Assembly (NCBI GenBank): GCA_950022655.1
Contig: OX465579.1
Location: forward strand, 20,063,088 to 20,127,087
DNA length: 64,000 nt
From: Alentia gelatinosa
Lineage: Eukaryota > Annelida > Polychaeta > Phyllodocida > Polynoidae
Reading direction: 5' to 3'
Shown in pieces: positions 34,608 through 45,849 of the stretch. The notes beneath the pieces were generated by a model. The model did not search any database, was not told the DNA's origin, and saw only the letters and a list, made by a program, of their open reading frames with translations. Made by a program: the position numbers and the translations under genes. The stretch's first letter is position 1, and the number at the start of each line of letters is the position of its first letter.

Positions 34608-35215
34608 CTCCAGATGAATGACGACTACAGATCGTCTGATTACATCTGCGATTTGGCACCAACTGACGACTTGAAGCTGATTACTAACGACAATTGGCTG
34701 GACGATCTACAGTTGACACATTATTCATCGTCGAGTATAAACGCCAGGTATATTGCGCCAGGTTCACCTGTAATTCAATATGGCCGATGGGTTACTCGAA
34801 ACCGTCAAAGAGTTCTATTTTCAATGCTTTTATTGCCATCGCCAATACATTATCGTTATTGCAGATACGCTTCACTTTTATCGGTCGCGGTAAATATATA
34901 TTTCATTTGGAGAGGGATCTTCTTCGTCGGCCATTCACAGGCTGCATGATATTGTTTATGATAAACAGCGAAAAGGGGATGTTATTTACCTTCCCATGAT
35001 AGTCAGGTATTTCTAAATATACTGTCCCTATCTTAGAATGATTATATCACAGCAATAGAGTGCTTATTTACGATCTAAGCTAAGAGGTAGAAACTCTGCT
35101 CGGCACCTGACGTGGCTAGGTTCTCCGTGGCAACATTGAAAAGGAAACATTTATGATGAATATAAGAAAGGTTGAAGGACCGTCATACAAATACCCAAGA
35201 AAACATACAAATCAA

Positions 35216-35506
35216 TACATCGTATTAAATGGTTTCAGATACAAATAGCACTATATTGCGTAGAGTTTACTCCAAGTACCATACGGCCATCTGTATCTGA
35301 AACCTGTCACTATTGTATCTATTACCTACTTTTCATCTTGATATGGGCTCTGTCGTTCGCCTACTAGGTGACGCTTCAGGCAAAATTTTCCCTTTTGCTT
35401 GCCTTATCGATACCCGGCGTATACAATATATCCGTATGCACTCGGTATGTCCAAACAGAGTTTCTATATGTTTACTATGGACGCGTTATATTAAGATAAT
35501 GAATAT
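35216..35506 (-). mobile_element. Head-plus-hairpin composite
   Basis: The hairpin 35216-35318 has arms GGTTTCAGATACAAATAG and ATCTGTATCTGAAACC. Read in reverse, the head 35506-35320 contains CGCGTCCATAGTAAAC, AACTCTGTTTGGACATACCG and GCATACGGATATATTGTATA and ends AAGTAGGTAATAGATACAAT. This is the 6877-7212 family. Confidence 0.6.
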
Positions 35507-35509
35507 TTA

Positions 35510-36125
35510 AAGGCAATTACACCTTCCCTATCAAGGATCCGTTCATATATAGTGTTTCATGTTGTTGAACCTATCGTAATATATACGTGATTAATTAATT
35601 CAATATTGGCAATACTCTCCCTGCCTTCCACTAGCGCCACGTGACTTGATGACCATTGTGTGGATATTATTAGGAGAGAAAAATGTGATTATATTCTCCA
35701 TCACGCCCAGTATTGATCCAGTAGCCATGATCCTGTCCTTAATGAGCGTTTATTTGTAGACATGACCCTGATCCTCCTACCCCTCTTCAGCTCCACCCAC
35801 CCCCAAATTCCTCTCTTTTTTCTGCTGCCACAACCCCATTAACCACTAATGCATAGACTGATTTCAGTGTGAGAAATGCTGCTCAATTCACAATCCAATA
35901 TGTGAAGTAGGATTCCATTCGCCCATTCTTTTTTGGTACCACCAAAAGTTCTTTGATATCGTTTTTCTATACCTAACAGGTAACAATTCCTTTTATCCTT
36001 CGTGAAAGCACCGGTAAACCTAACAGAGATACAAAGAGACAACCTTGCTTTTAGTTAGAAGCAAGATATCGGAAAGAAAATGAGGTGTAAGGTGTTCGTA
36101 CCCGACTGACGCCACACCTATATCA
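35510..36125. other. No recognisable feature
   Basis: AT-rich, no gene or repeat identified. Confidence 0.35.
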
Positions 36126-36129
36126 CCTC

Positions 36130-36720
36130 CGTGCGCCACACCCTTGACTCTTTACACTTGCCGATTTTTTTGCCCCCAATCACGATAAATGTGTTGGCAA
36201 CCACCGACCGATTTTTCAATTTTTTGTCTCCTAAATCCAGAAGTGTAAAAGATAAAAAGTCAGCGATCGATCTATGATTTCTATCTCAGACAAATTCGGC
36301 ACAAGTTGATTTCGTCATGGATAAACTAGATCAAGGGTCCAAAATCGCACATCTTTTGTACAGATTTTAGCACCCACACCACCCTCCCACTATGTGCATA
36401 TTTGAAGGAGTAGTTCCTTAGAACCATCATTTTATCAGCAAGTGAAGAACCATCTATACACTACCCTGAGCCGTTGTTTACAATAGATCATTTTTGAATT
36501 GAGCACCATTTTACGATTATGGGTTGTTGACGACTAGAAACCGTCCGGTGTAAACATCAAAATTTAGATACTGGGTGATGATTTTTGATAGTCAGATTAG
36601 GCAATATGGCACCACCTCACGATTATGGTGAATATGCACCGACCACTATTTCCAAGCGGATTGAATTAATCTTCAAGAAACGCCATGATTGGATAAAAGC
36701 TTAGTCGTCAAGCACCTGAC
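36130..36720. repeat. MITE fragments of both short-element families
   Basis: 36143-36275 carries TTACACTTGCCGATTT, GCAACCACCGACCGATTTTT and AGTGTAAAAGATAAAAAGTC. 36480-36720 carries ATGGCACCACCTCACGATTA, GACGACTAGAAACCGTCC and GGTGTAAACATC. Confidence 0.45.
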
Positions 36721-36744
36721 ATTGTGGCCAATAATATTAACGCT

Positions 36745-36810
36745 ATTGGAGGAAGGGAGAGAGGGAGGAAGGGAGAGAGGGAACGAGGAAGGGTGGAAAG
36801 GAGAGAGCCG
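36745..36810 (+). repeat. Short polypurine tandem repeat
   Basis: GGAAGGGAGAGAGGGA occurs twice, followed by more GGAAGGG words. Confidence 0.7.
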
Positions 36811-36834
36811 TCATCCATGGCTTTGAAGCCCTTA

Positions 36835-37165
36835 ATCAATTGTTATGGTTTCTGACAACTTAGGGACAACGGGCAGCAGTTTACTGTAGCCCCATACATC
36901 CCCAATGGGGCTTCGTAATAGATGGATGATAGTGCCATTCACTGTTATACGGAACATGTTGAGACATCTGGCCAATGTAAACTCTCTCTTCGGCATGGTC
37001 TCTACAGCAATTTACAGTAAAATATTAATAATTGCCCATATGATATGAATACATAAACTATCATCGAGCCACGAATTTCAATCCGTATACCAGGGTATAC
37101 TATCAAACAGTTTAAAAACTGTCAGATACCATAACCATGGTATATATGGATTCCCCAGACATTCC
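36835..37165. repeat. Composite-head fragments
   Basis: TTATGGTTTCTGACAA, CAGTTTACTGTAGCCCCATA and CATCCCCAATGGGG (36840-36915), then AACTGTCAGATACCATAACC (37115-37135), match the heads at 45712-45845 and 49060-49130. Confidence 0.5.
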
Positions 37166-37169
37166 TAAT

Positions 37170-39320
37170 AGCGAAATTGTATACCATGGATAATGAAGTG
37201 CATTACTAACAACGTATATGAATTGAAGTTTTATGGTAACACCCACACGTCTTCTAAGTCAGACAGTGGATGACTAAATGTATTCTTACATGTGGATAGC
37301 TAGGTGGAGGGTGTGGCGGTAGCGTCTAGAGTACAGAGGAGGGAGGTGGAGCGCCATGATCTCCTGTCAGCGGCCTTCGCCCACCTGCAGCAAGGATCCA
37401 GTTCGCTTTGATCCCTGGCGCTGGCCGACGGGATGTGTCAGGGGGAGGCAGGCTTTGTTTGAGGCAGAGGCTGCCTGCGTGGCACGTCTGGGGCAGAGAG
37501 TAGCAAGGGAGGGGAGGGGGTTCTCCAGCATCATAGCCGCCGAATTCTATTAGATTCCACAGCCCCTTCCGTCCCTGTACCACCTCCGCGCCTCTTCTCT
37601 ACTCGCCGGGCAGGGGCAGCTCACTCTCCAAGCGTAGACCCCGGGAGCAGCTTATATCTCTGCGCCGTAGTATCAGATTGGGGCTCTGGATCATACGCCA
37701 ATATTTCATATATATTTCTGAGCAATTTCAAGAGTACTTTGCAGTCTATCTATGAGAGAGAGATATTGCAGAGTAAATATTTCACACATATTCTTGAGGT
37801 GTGAAGTGTCAAATCAGGTGTAGTCTCGGGGACACCTGATTCCTGACTCCTTTCCGGATTGGTGAACACCTCATGTGTTGCAAGGCTTTGTCCTGTCAAT
37901 ACGACACAAGTATCCTTTCGAAGAGGCAGTCGCAGTCACACTATACAGTGGATTAAAGTCGAAAGAAAAACAGCTGGATTATCTGTGAAGCTTATCTAAC
38001 ACATGCAACTCTCCATACTCCGAATATACCAATTATCTAACTTTTACATCTGTTGGACAGATCCACTGAACATTGTGATGCCCGACTGTAGTATTATAAG
38101 CTCCTCTTCCGGCACAGTACGTGACCAGGTTGGAGCAGAGACTGGTAAGCGCAAGCAGCACGAAAGATCTGGGGGGAGAGTGAGCGGAGTTCTCTGCGGG
38201 GAGGGTCACCGGGGGTAAAGGTGGGGCCAGGCGGTCGGTCACTGGCTGAGCCTCAGTGATGGGGGTCTGATGGCAGTGACCTGCGCTTATTTGATCCCGG
38301 CATGGTACCAGATGGCAGTGGACACGTCGAAAAGCTTATAACATTCCTCTGTGATATGAACTGTGAATGGACTAGGGACCAGTGGAATTCATCTATCCGT
38401 CCCCCTGGTGGTGGTATGAAGAAACGCCCTCGTGTGCACGTTTTCCAACAGGGGGATATTCACTGCCATTTTTATTTGTGCATACATTAATTAATGTTTC
38501 AGAAATCAATTGAGGTCTTTCAAGTACAGTTAGCTTCCCTACATATATCATTTTATAGCATTCTTTGTTAAGCCCGTACTCTTTATAAAAGAATCTATTT
38601 GAAAACCTCATGTCATTGACCCGTATTATGTCTTGATCCTCCATGGGCCATGTTTCGTCCCTATTCGGATCAGGGTTTAAGAAGATCCCCGATTAGGGTC
38701 CGAGTGGTGATCGGCACCAAATTGGAGTTTTCATAGAAGAGATTCTAACAGACCTAACTCTTAAGTTCAGATACGAAACTGTGAACCATGTGAGTCCAAT
38801 ATTGAGCTGCCAGGGTCAAGGCCATCCCAAGGGCTGTGGGGACAGTTCAGTCTTGCGCATTGAGGCTCTACACCTAGCTCCAATCCCGTATTCTGCTCTG
38901 TTAAGGACATTCTCTTCTAATATTATATAATTCACATGGAATACCTTACCATACATATTTTTATGTATCATTTACTCTAATCCATAGTTCGGGATATCTT
39001 GTGTCTCTAGCCAACACATCTTTAAAACTATAGACTAGTGGTCCACTAATGTAACTAATACCGGGGACATACCAAGCGAGTCAAGGCAGCAATCTCTGGA
39101 ATCGCCAACACAAAATGGCATATACATGTGTATGTGAGATACTGTTTAATAGTCATATCTTCCACCGATAGTTTAGTGTCTCAGAAGCAAAAATCAGGTG
39201 AGATATGAAAAAATAGCTCAGATATATGTCGTTTGGCGTTGGCGATTACGGAAATCGCTGCAATACTCGCTTGGTGTGTCTCCGGCTTAATGTAAGCAAT
39301 AATACAAATTTGGTTATAAA
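37170..39320. other. No recognisable feature
   Basis: 37300-37650 and 38100-38290 are GC-rich without codon structure; the remainder is ordinary intronic DNA. Confidence 0.35.
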
Positions 39321-39324
39321 ACCT

Positions 39325-39359
39325 ATGTGACAAATGATTCACCTAATCATTTGTCACAT
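39325..39359. repeat. Perfect 15-bp stem hairpin
   Basis: ATGTGACAAATGATT, loop CACCT, then AATCATTTGTCACAT. No repeat partner elsewhere in the window. Could be a cruciform, a structured RNA element or chance. Confidence 0.75.
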
Positions 39360-39369
39360 CCTGAGTTAT

Positions 39370-40740
39370 TTGTGTTTACCACCAATACTATTGTATAGCA
39401 ATACAGAAAAGGGTACAATAAGTACGGAGTTACTCACAAGAAGAAAACACAATAAGACAAGGGATTAAAGAGATGAGTTACAGTTCAGGCCAGTTTTGGT
39501 CCAAAACCCACCGCCCATGGTAAATCCTATCTTTTAGAATACATACTCACAGTTAACCATCCAAGTCCTCCGACCTCTCCTAGCAGCATCTGAACGGTAC
39601 GTTGTGCACTTTACAGGGTTGTAGGATATCGGTGAGGGCCTAATGAGTGTGAGTTGATGGATGTCCATGACAAGGCTGTCAGCATGGCAGCGACCGCCGT
39701 CACTCTACCAGCTGCAGCTTATGGTTGTATTGTTAGTGGGTGATCTATTCGCGCACCCTGACATATCACTCACTCCCCTCCACCACCGAGCAGCTCAGCA
39801 ACACACGGGGTGGGGCATTATTTACAAACCTGACGTGGGAGCTGCTAACCCCTGCTTACCAAACAGCCCCCACCCTGCACAGATTCTCACTCCACGGCCC
39901 AAGCCTCACCACACCCATATCCATTTACTTCAGCATTCCAACACTCAAAGCGCTATCTAGGCTCATAACATTACTGCCTTTTAATATCGACAGATCCCAT
40001 CTCTCATTCTTTTTTTATTTTCCCCAACGCAATATAATAAGTGCAATATTAATTGATCACTCTTGTGGTGCATGAAGAAGGGCCAATAGAAATCCTGTCC
40101 AACTCGAAATTCTAATGAATGGACTCTCCAGATTGGACGGGTGTGTAGACAAGCCCGATACTTAATGAGAGGCGACTTCGAAGGGGCGCCCTATTGTATA
40201 GCGAATTTAAAAAAAAGGAGCAAAAATCAGATAAAATAAGGACTAAAATACCACTGTGCTTTAAGAGCTTACAATGGCGACCAACTTTCCTGGTTCGATC
40301 CTACCTCGTTGCAAGCAGGGCGAAGATGATTTCAATCTAATGACTACCACCGGTGGTGACAGTCCGTGCTAGGGAAAGAATAGATCGATATACGTTTAGC
40401 TTTCTCTCTGTCTCTGGTCAGGTGGGGGATCTTTTGTTGAGACAGCGGGGGTGGTTAATTGGCATGAAATGTTCAGAAGAAACACAGAGGGCCGGGCAGA
40501 GTCCCATTGATTGCCAGTCTGAGCAGTTTGTGAGCTACTCGGTGAGCAGCTCTGTTGGTGGCAGCGGGTGCTGATTCAATATGACTACCTCAGGCACGTT
40601 ACCCGACTGGGCCTAATCGTATTATTATAATCAAACACCCCCATGGCAAGATATACGGCACGAATATTCAGATCGGGATCCTCTGGTTAATTCTCAGTAG
40701 GAAGAGGGAGAGATTTAAGGGAGAGAAGAGAATGAAAAGT
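39370..40740. other. No recognisable feature
   Basis: No gene, repeat or RNA gene recognised. GAGCAGCTC lies at 40544. Confidence 0.35.
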
Positions 40741-40744
40741 ACCA

Positions 40745-40879
40745 TAAAAATCCTATCGTAAAACTGGATGAGTTTTAATCTGGGCTCCTGCTCCGCCTCG
40801 TGATATCACTACGCCAAAGACCAGTCGTCGCATACAGGAGCCAAGATTAAAACTCATCCAGTTTTACGACAGGATTTTA
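40745..40879 (+). mobile_element. Hairpin tail element with 45-bp arms
   Basis: Arms 40745-40790 (TAAAAATCCTATCGTAAAAC... GGGCTCCTG) and 40835-40879 (CAGGAGCCAAG... GTTTTACGACAGGATTTTA) pair over ~45 bp with three mismatches or so. The centre holds GCCTCGTGATATCACTACGC (40795-40814), used here as the reference core. No TIR head is obvious upstream. Confidence 0.75.
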
Positions 40880-40899
40880 AAACACAGCAATATTCTATT

Positions 40900-41195
40900 T
40901 GAATAAGAAAAAAACCTGAGGTGGTGCTCCCCAAGAAAAAAATCGTTAACAAGAATTATCAACCCGAGAGGTGGTTGAAGCGGTTACACCTGACAATTCA
41001 TAATCGGTGGAATTAGTGCCCATTATTCAATATCTAAGGGCCCTGAATAGTTTTTACTTTCCTATAATATCGGGGAGAGAAATAATGAACTCAATTTGGG
41101 ATTTTACTGTTTACACCCGACGATATTCGATCAGAAACGCTTGATAATCGTGAAGCGATGCGAAATCCATTAATCACGGAGAAATCTTTCATAAA
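40900..41195. repeat. Decayed MITE words
   Basis: GAGGTGGTGCTCCCCAAGAA, TTACACCTGACAATTCATAA, TCGGTGGAA and TGTTTACACCCGACGATA. No ends. Confidence 0.35.
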
Positions 41196-41486
41196 GTCTC
41201 CCACGACAATAGCTTGAAGAGAATCTACTGGCTCGGGCGTGTTTCGGTCCCCGTACAAGGACGAGGTAGAAGGACGCATTAGTATGTATGTCCCGATGAC
41301 CTTTGACCCCCGGAAGTATGAAGTGACTCCTATGCATTCCGGCAGATGGCGCCCCATGAATAATTAAAAGGGTCACGTGGCTAGGGTGAATCCAAGTGAC
41401 CCATTTCCATAACGCCCCATGGGGAGCCTCCCAGGAAGTAGGCGTGGGAGTTGGAGACGTGGAAGGAGTCGCTAGACGAAGGGCAT

Positions 41487-41496
41487 ACGCATGCGC
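41487..41496. promoter_or_regulatory. NRF1-like palindrome
   Basis: ACGCATGCGC differs at one base from the NRF1 core GCGCATGCGC and sits in a modest GC-rich stretch (41420-41510). A single-motif call only. Confidence 0.2.
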
Positions 41497-41684
41497 ACAT
41501 TGGGGTGATAAAATCTAGGTGAGAACCAAAGCCGCCTGCTAATTGACAGAAACTGATTCCAGGTTTCCAGAGTTGCAAGGAGACTCCACCCACCCATAAT
41601 CGGTTTGTCTATTATCATATAGCTAAATATAATGGAAATCATTTATATTTCTCACTAAAAGCCATGTTCATACAACGGCCGTCA

Positions 41685-41850
41685 TTTTTGTTTATGCTAC
41701 ATGCCACAGATGGCCATAAAATTGTCCCTGATTGGTTGACATTGTGTCAGGTGATCAACCTTGGAATGAACACGTCAGCCTTGGTACACAAATATGTATA
41801 CTTATTATATCCCATTGGTGGTATGCAACTATACACTGTCGACTGGCCAT
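41685..41850 (+). repeat. Dispersed repeat with GTCAGCCTTGGTA
   Basis: CTACATGCCACAGATGGCCA, TTGATTGG-like CTGATTGGTTGAC, ACGTCAGCCTTGGTACACAA and TGTCGACTGGCCATAGGTAT align with 12885-13000 and 45215-45320. Confidence 0.6.
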
Positions 41851-41939
41851 AGGTATAAACCGGTATACGCGCCATGATTGAATGAAAATAGATTTCAAGT
41901 ATTGTGGATATCATCGATACACTTCGAAATAATAACACC

Positions 41940-42440
41940 TAGCAATGATCTTTTGAATGAATGCGATCTTGTCTGTCACTTACATGCCCTTATTGTATTT
42001 CAAATCCATGTATTTGGACTATACTTAACTCTAACGTTCACCCTATCAAAAAGATAATCTAAATAAAAGAATCAAATTAAGCTTTACATATCAGATGAAC
42101 AAATATACTAAGGAATCATGACATATTTTATGAAATATGGAATTTAATAGGGGGGTAGGAGGGGGTAGATATTATCAGCAAGATCAATTATTCTGAAACA
42201 TGTGAATGCTTAGGAAAGATGTTCGGATTCCAGTCTTAAGTGTGGACTTTACCAGACCTGTATAGAGTGGTTTAAGGGGAAGATGCACGCGGGAGATGGA
42301 AAGCTCCACACACTTAGTTTGATTAGATGGTGATCATGTCACTTCATTTGGAAGGATTTGTAATTGAATCCTTTATGAAGACACTTGGCATCACATGGCG
42401 TTGTAATCTGCTATTTATGATCATGACTTCACTGCCAGAG
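41940..42440. other. No recognisable feature
   Basis: AT-rich DNA with GGGGGGTAGGAGGGGG at about 42151-42166. No repeat or gene. Confidence 0.35.
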
Positions 42441-42566
42441 ATACCACAGTGTAAGTGTGAGGCAGTGAGTCGAGTGGTTTGAGGCTAGGATGTAAGTTTA
42501 AGACAATGAGTCAATCAGTTCAGGATATAAGTTTGAGGCAGTGAGTTGAGAAGTTCAAGACTAAAA

Positions 42567-42873
42567 ACATGTTTCACTAGTTTCGTGACATGTCTGTGAC
42601 ACCATACAGACATTAGGGTGGTCTAGTTTCGTGACAACACAAGTAGCTGCCCTAAGGAAAAGACAGACCCCAAACATAAGAATTAGACAAATCTAGACAC
42701 ATCATGGACCTGTTTCACTAGTTTCTTGACAAAAGTGTTAGACAGACATTAAAAGCGGCACCAACAGTGCAAGCAAGAACGGACAAAACGAAGTCTAATG
42801 TCTGGCTCTTATGAAACTGGACACACCATCTAGACACCATCTAGACATGTCATGAAACTAGTGAAACAGGTCC
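42567..42873. mobile_element. GGACCTGTTTCACTAGTTTC elements inserted in minisatellite
   Basis: 42706-42873 has a perfect 20-bp inverted end, GGACCTGTTTCACTAGTTTC at 42706-42725 and its complement at 42854-42873. The preceding 42567-42705 starts with a related CATGTTTCACTAGTTTCGTG, so two copies sit head to tail, or one carries an internal end duplication. Non-coding; no clear target duplication because the host is repetitive. Confidence 0.75.
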
Positions 42874-43116
42874 CTGGATATTAGTTTGAAGTAGCGAGTT
42901 GAACAGTCCGAGGGCAGGATGTACGTTTGAGGCAGTGACTTGAGCAGCCCAAGACCAGGATGTTAGTTTGAAGTAATAAGTCAAGCAGTTTGAGACCACG
43001 GTGTAAGTCTGAGGCAGCGGGTTGAACAGAGGCTGGGATGTAAGTGAGTCGAGCAGTTCAAGACCAGGATATTTGTTTGAAATAGCGAGTTGAGCAGTTT
43101 GAGGTTAGGCTGTAAT

Positions 43117-43417
43117 TAACTCACCCCAGATATTTTTTCTCCATAGACTTAACATTGTAAACTAGTATCTAACACCCATTAGATATTTAGGAAAAATATC
43201 CAATGGGGGATAATGTCACAAATGTTAGCCCATTAGTCAATATTAAGGGTGAGATAAATTCAGAAACCCATTCAAGTTTAGGGTCAGAGCTCGATCCCAT
43301 CTCATTTAAATCACATAGCAATTCACGCGGCTTCGCCTTGTGAATTACTACGTGATTCAAACTCGATGGGATACAAGCTCAGACCCTAAACTTTCATGGG
43401 TTTCCTCTATAGTATCT
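43117..43417 (+). mobile_element. Head-plus-hairpin composite, recent copy in minisatellite
   Basis: Same 301-bp unit as 21547-21847 with four substitutions. It interrupts the minisatellite cleanly: repeat units with TTGAGG..AG..TGTAA lie on either side. This copy defines the limits of the mobile unit as head plus hairpin together. Confidence 0.85.
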
Positions 43418-43809
43418 TGAGGCCAGTATGTAAATTTGAAATAGCAAGTTGAGCAGTTTGAGGCCAGGATGTATGTTTGAGGCAGTGGGCCAAGCAGTTC
43501 AAGACCAGGATGGTAGTTTGAAGTAGCGAGTCGAGCATTTAAAAAAAAGGATGTAGGTTTGAAGTAGCAAGTTGTGCAGTTCAATGGCAGAATGTAAGTT
43601 AGTCAGTGAGTCAAGCAGTTCACGACAAGGATGTTAATTTGAAATAGCGAGTCAAGCAGTTTGAGACCAGGATACAGGCTTGAGTCATAGAGTCACACAG
43701 TTCGAGACCAGGATGTTAACCCGAGGCAGTGAGTCGAGAAGTTTGAGGCGCTGATGTAAGCTCGAGGCACCAAGTTGAGCAGTTGAAGCCAGGAGGTGAG
43801 CTGCTCTAG

Positions 43810-44690
43810 ATTGACTAAAGCCGCACACCCCGCACAACCATCCCTCACAAAATGTTAAATTCACCAACCCCCCGCACCCCGCTCCCCACACACAACCACA
43901 CAGATGCGCTCTCGATGAACAAGCGATATCCTAAGAGGTTCAAATCGCTAAAAGGTAATTCCTCATCGTCGTCCTGGGCTTATCGCCAGCGGCCATTGGC
44001 AGGTCTGACGGCAGGGGTGTGCCGGGGTGATAAGCCGTACGACTGAGGCCAGTCTGTAGGGTGGAATTTTTTTTAACCAGGGTGTGTGGGTAGGTTACCG
44101 GTGTCTGGAGTGGGGAAGGCTAAGGTTTCACGCGGTATACTGACTGGGTTTTGCGGGTTTTGACTAGGTTTACACGGGGTAAGCGAAGTGTATGTTAATA
44201 CGTATATATATATCTAACCTGACTGCAAAATGCAAAAGCTGATTACCCAATGTTATAACTGCTACATCTCAATAAAATGATACTTCCAAGGAGATATAGA
44301 TTTATCCAAATGAAATAATAAACTCCTCTTCTCGAATATAGAAATTATAAACATTGTGTGGGGTATGATAACCTCGGCCTTTGCCCGCAAGTCCTCGCCA
44401 CACGTTGCGGCTTGGTGGACGTCAGGCTGAGCTGCTCCGAGGTGAACTGCTCATGGTTGAGCTGCTCGCCCTTGCTATAACCCGCATCCCGCATCCCGGG
44501 GAGCGAGCCCGCATAGCTATTGGTTTAACTGGGCCTTAATGTGCGCCCCGACGACGCGAGCTGCTCGCACCACGCGGTGATAGCCAGAAAATACAATTAG
44601 GCGGCGGCCCCCGACCCCCGAGCAGGCAGCCAGGCTTTTTGGGCTGCGGTTGGGAATGACGAAGATCGTGCTGGGAGGTAGAGACTGGGA
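43810..44690. other. GC-rich block with repeated GAGCTGCTC
   Basis: GAGCTGCTC occurs at 43798, 44429, 44459 and 44558, with a variant GAACTGCTC at 44444. CpG-rich from about 44370. No exon recognised. Confidence 0.4.
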
Positions 44691-45035
44691 GAGGAAGCGT
44701 GGGTGGGTGAGGGAATGAGGAAGGGAGGGTGGGTTTTGGAACTAGGGATGGAGGAGGGAGGGGAAGGATGGGTTATGAAAGGACGGAGGAGGGTAAGGAA
44801 GAAGAGTGAAATGCAAGGGAAAGAAGGGAAATAGGCAAGGAGGAGGGAGGACGACAAGGAGGAATGGTGGGAGACAAGGAGGAATGGCTGGAAGGAGGAA
44901 GGCAAGAAGGAATGGATGTAGGTAGGGAGGAGGGAAGGAGAAGGGGTGAAGGAGGAGTGGAAAGCAGGAATGAGATAAGAAGTGAGGGAGTGAGAGGAGG
45001 AGTAAAGGAGGACGGAGTGAGATAATACACAAACG
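44690..45035 (+). repeat. Long polypurine tract (GGAAGGA-rich)
   Basis: About 345 bp with very few pyrimidines on the + strand, made of GGGAGG/AAGGA/GGAATG words. Open frames on the other strand are low-complexity Ser/Pro/Leu strings. It may form triplex (H-DNA). Confidence 0.85.
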
Positions 45036-45214
45036 ACAAATTTAAAAAAAACATAGTAGTAGTACAGAGTTGGAAGGACTGGTGGGCATAGAACAGGTAC
45101 ATATTTACAAACATATCGATCCGACGACTGTCACAGGCAAACATTGTCCAATCTTGTTTACATCGCACGCCACGAGCTACGATAAACAGGCTCTCTGTTA
45201 GGTTGTGAACAGGT

Positions 45215-45320
45215 CACATAGTCAACATTTGTATGAAAACGTCAACCTTGGTATGTAACTGTAGTTATTACATCCCGGCAGCAGGTTGTAACTATGGACT
45301 GTTCTGCCATAGGTAAATAT
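45215..45320 (+). repeat. Dispersed repeat with GTCAACCTTGGTA
   Basis: Matches 41760-41855 (AAAACGTCAACCTTGGTATG, TTATTACATCCC, GGTTGTAACTATGGACTGT, GCCATAGGTA). Confidence 0.55.
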
Positions 45321-45321
45321 A

Positions 45322-45548
45322 CACAATATTTACTGGTTTCGGATACAAACGGCTGTATGCTTAAAGGAGATGACATGTATTCACATTTGAGTGAATGCGA
45401 GAATAGTGCGTAGAGCAACCTTCTGTGTGACATTTTAGGCACTCTTTATCAGTATTCGGAACTCGGCAAATACAACATGTATACGTTTGTGACGGGCGAG
45501 TCCATACAGAGTTCCCAAAGGTTTAATATGGACACTTTGTATTAGGTC
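45322..45548 (-). mobile_element. Head-plus-hairpin composite, degraded
   Basis: In reverse it reads ACCTAATACAAAGTGTCCAT, GGGAACTCTGTATGGACTCG, CGTATACATGTTGTATTTGC, as in the head at 6885-6960. The hairpin side keeps ACTGGTTTCGGATACAAACG without a good second arm. Confidence 0.5.
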
Positions 45549-45562
45549 GAATTAGACAATAG

Positions 45563-45845
45563 CCAACGGTTCTGTGGATAAGTGGCCGTAAACCACGAGT
45601 GGTTGACGCATAGGCCATTAGCAAGTGTATTACGAAGTTGATCTTGAGTGGTTTACAGAGCCGCATACATGTCCATAAAACCATCGTTTCTTGTATTTCC
45701 CATACACGATGCCTTTGAGGCCATATACCGCAGATATGAATCAGTAAACCCTGGTTATGGTATCTGACAGTTTTTAAATAATAGGCCTGTAGTAGTTTAC
45801 TAAGTCCCCATACATTCTCAATGGGGAATATGTATACCATGGATA
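45563..45845 (-). mobile_element. Head-plus-hairpin composite
   Basis: The hairpin 45563-45690 pairs GGCCGTAAACCACGAGTGGT with ATCTTGAGTGGTTTACAGAG, and AACGGTTCTGTGGATA with CATGTCCATAAAACCATCGTT. The head (45690-45845) contains TATGGTATCTGACAGTTTTT, AAACTACT-type words, AAGTCCCCATACATTCTCAA and TATACCATGGATAAC. Same family as 3497-3790 and 49500-49747. Confidence 0.55.
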
Positions 45846-45849
45846 ACAA

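Larger units (their letters stand above)
42450..43805 (+). repeat. ~42-bp minisatellite interrupted by two elements
   Basis: The unit is close to GATGTAAGTTTGAGGCAGTG-AGTCGAGCAGTTCAAGACCAG, with alternation between GAGGCAGTG and GAAGTAGCG forms. I count on the order of 15-18 units, diverged. The array is split at 42567-42873 and 43117-43417. Confidence 0.85.

Noticed and set aside
40290..40302. tRNA B-box-like GGTTCGATCC
   Set aside because: No A-box, anticodon stem or acceptor pairing can be drawn upstream.
44597..45168. Ser/Pro/Leu-rich open frames on the minus strand
   Set aside because: Translation of the polypurine tract.
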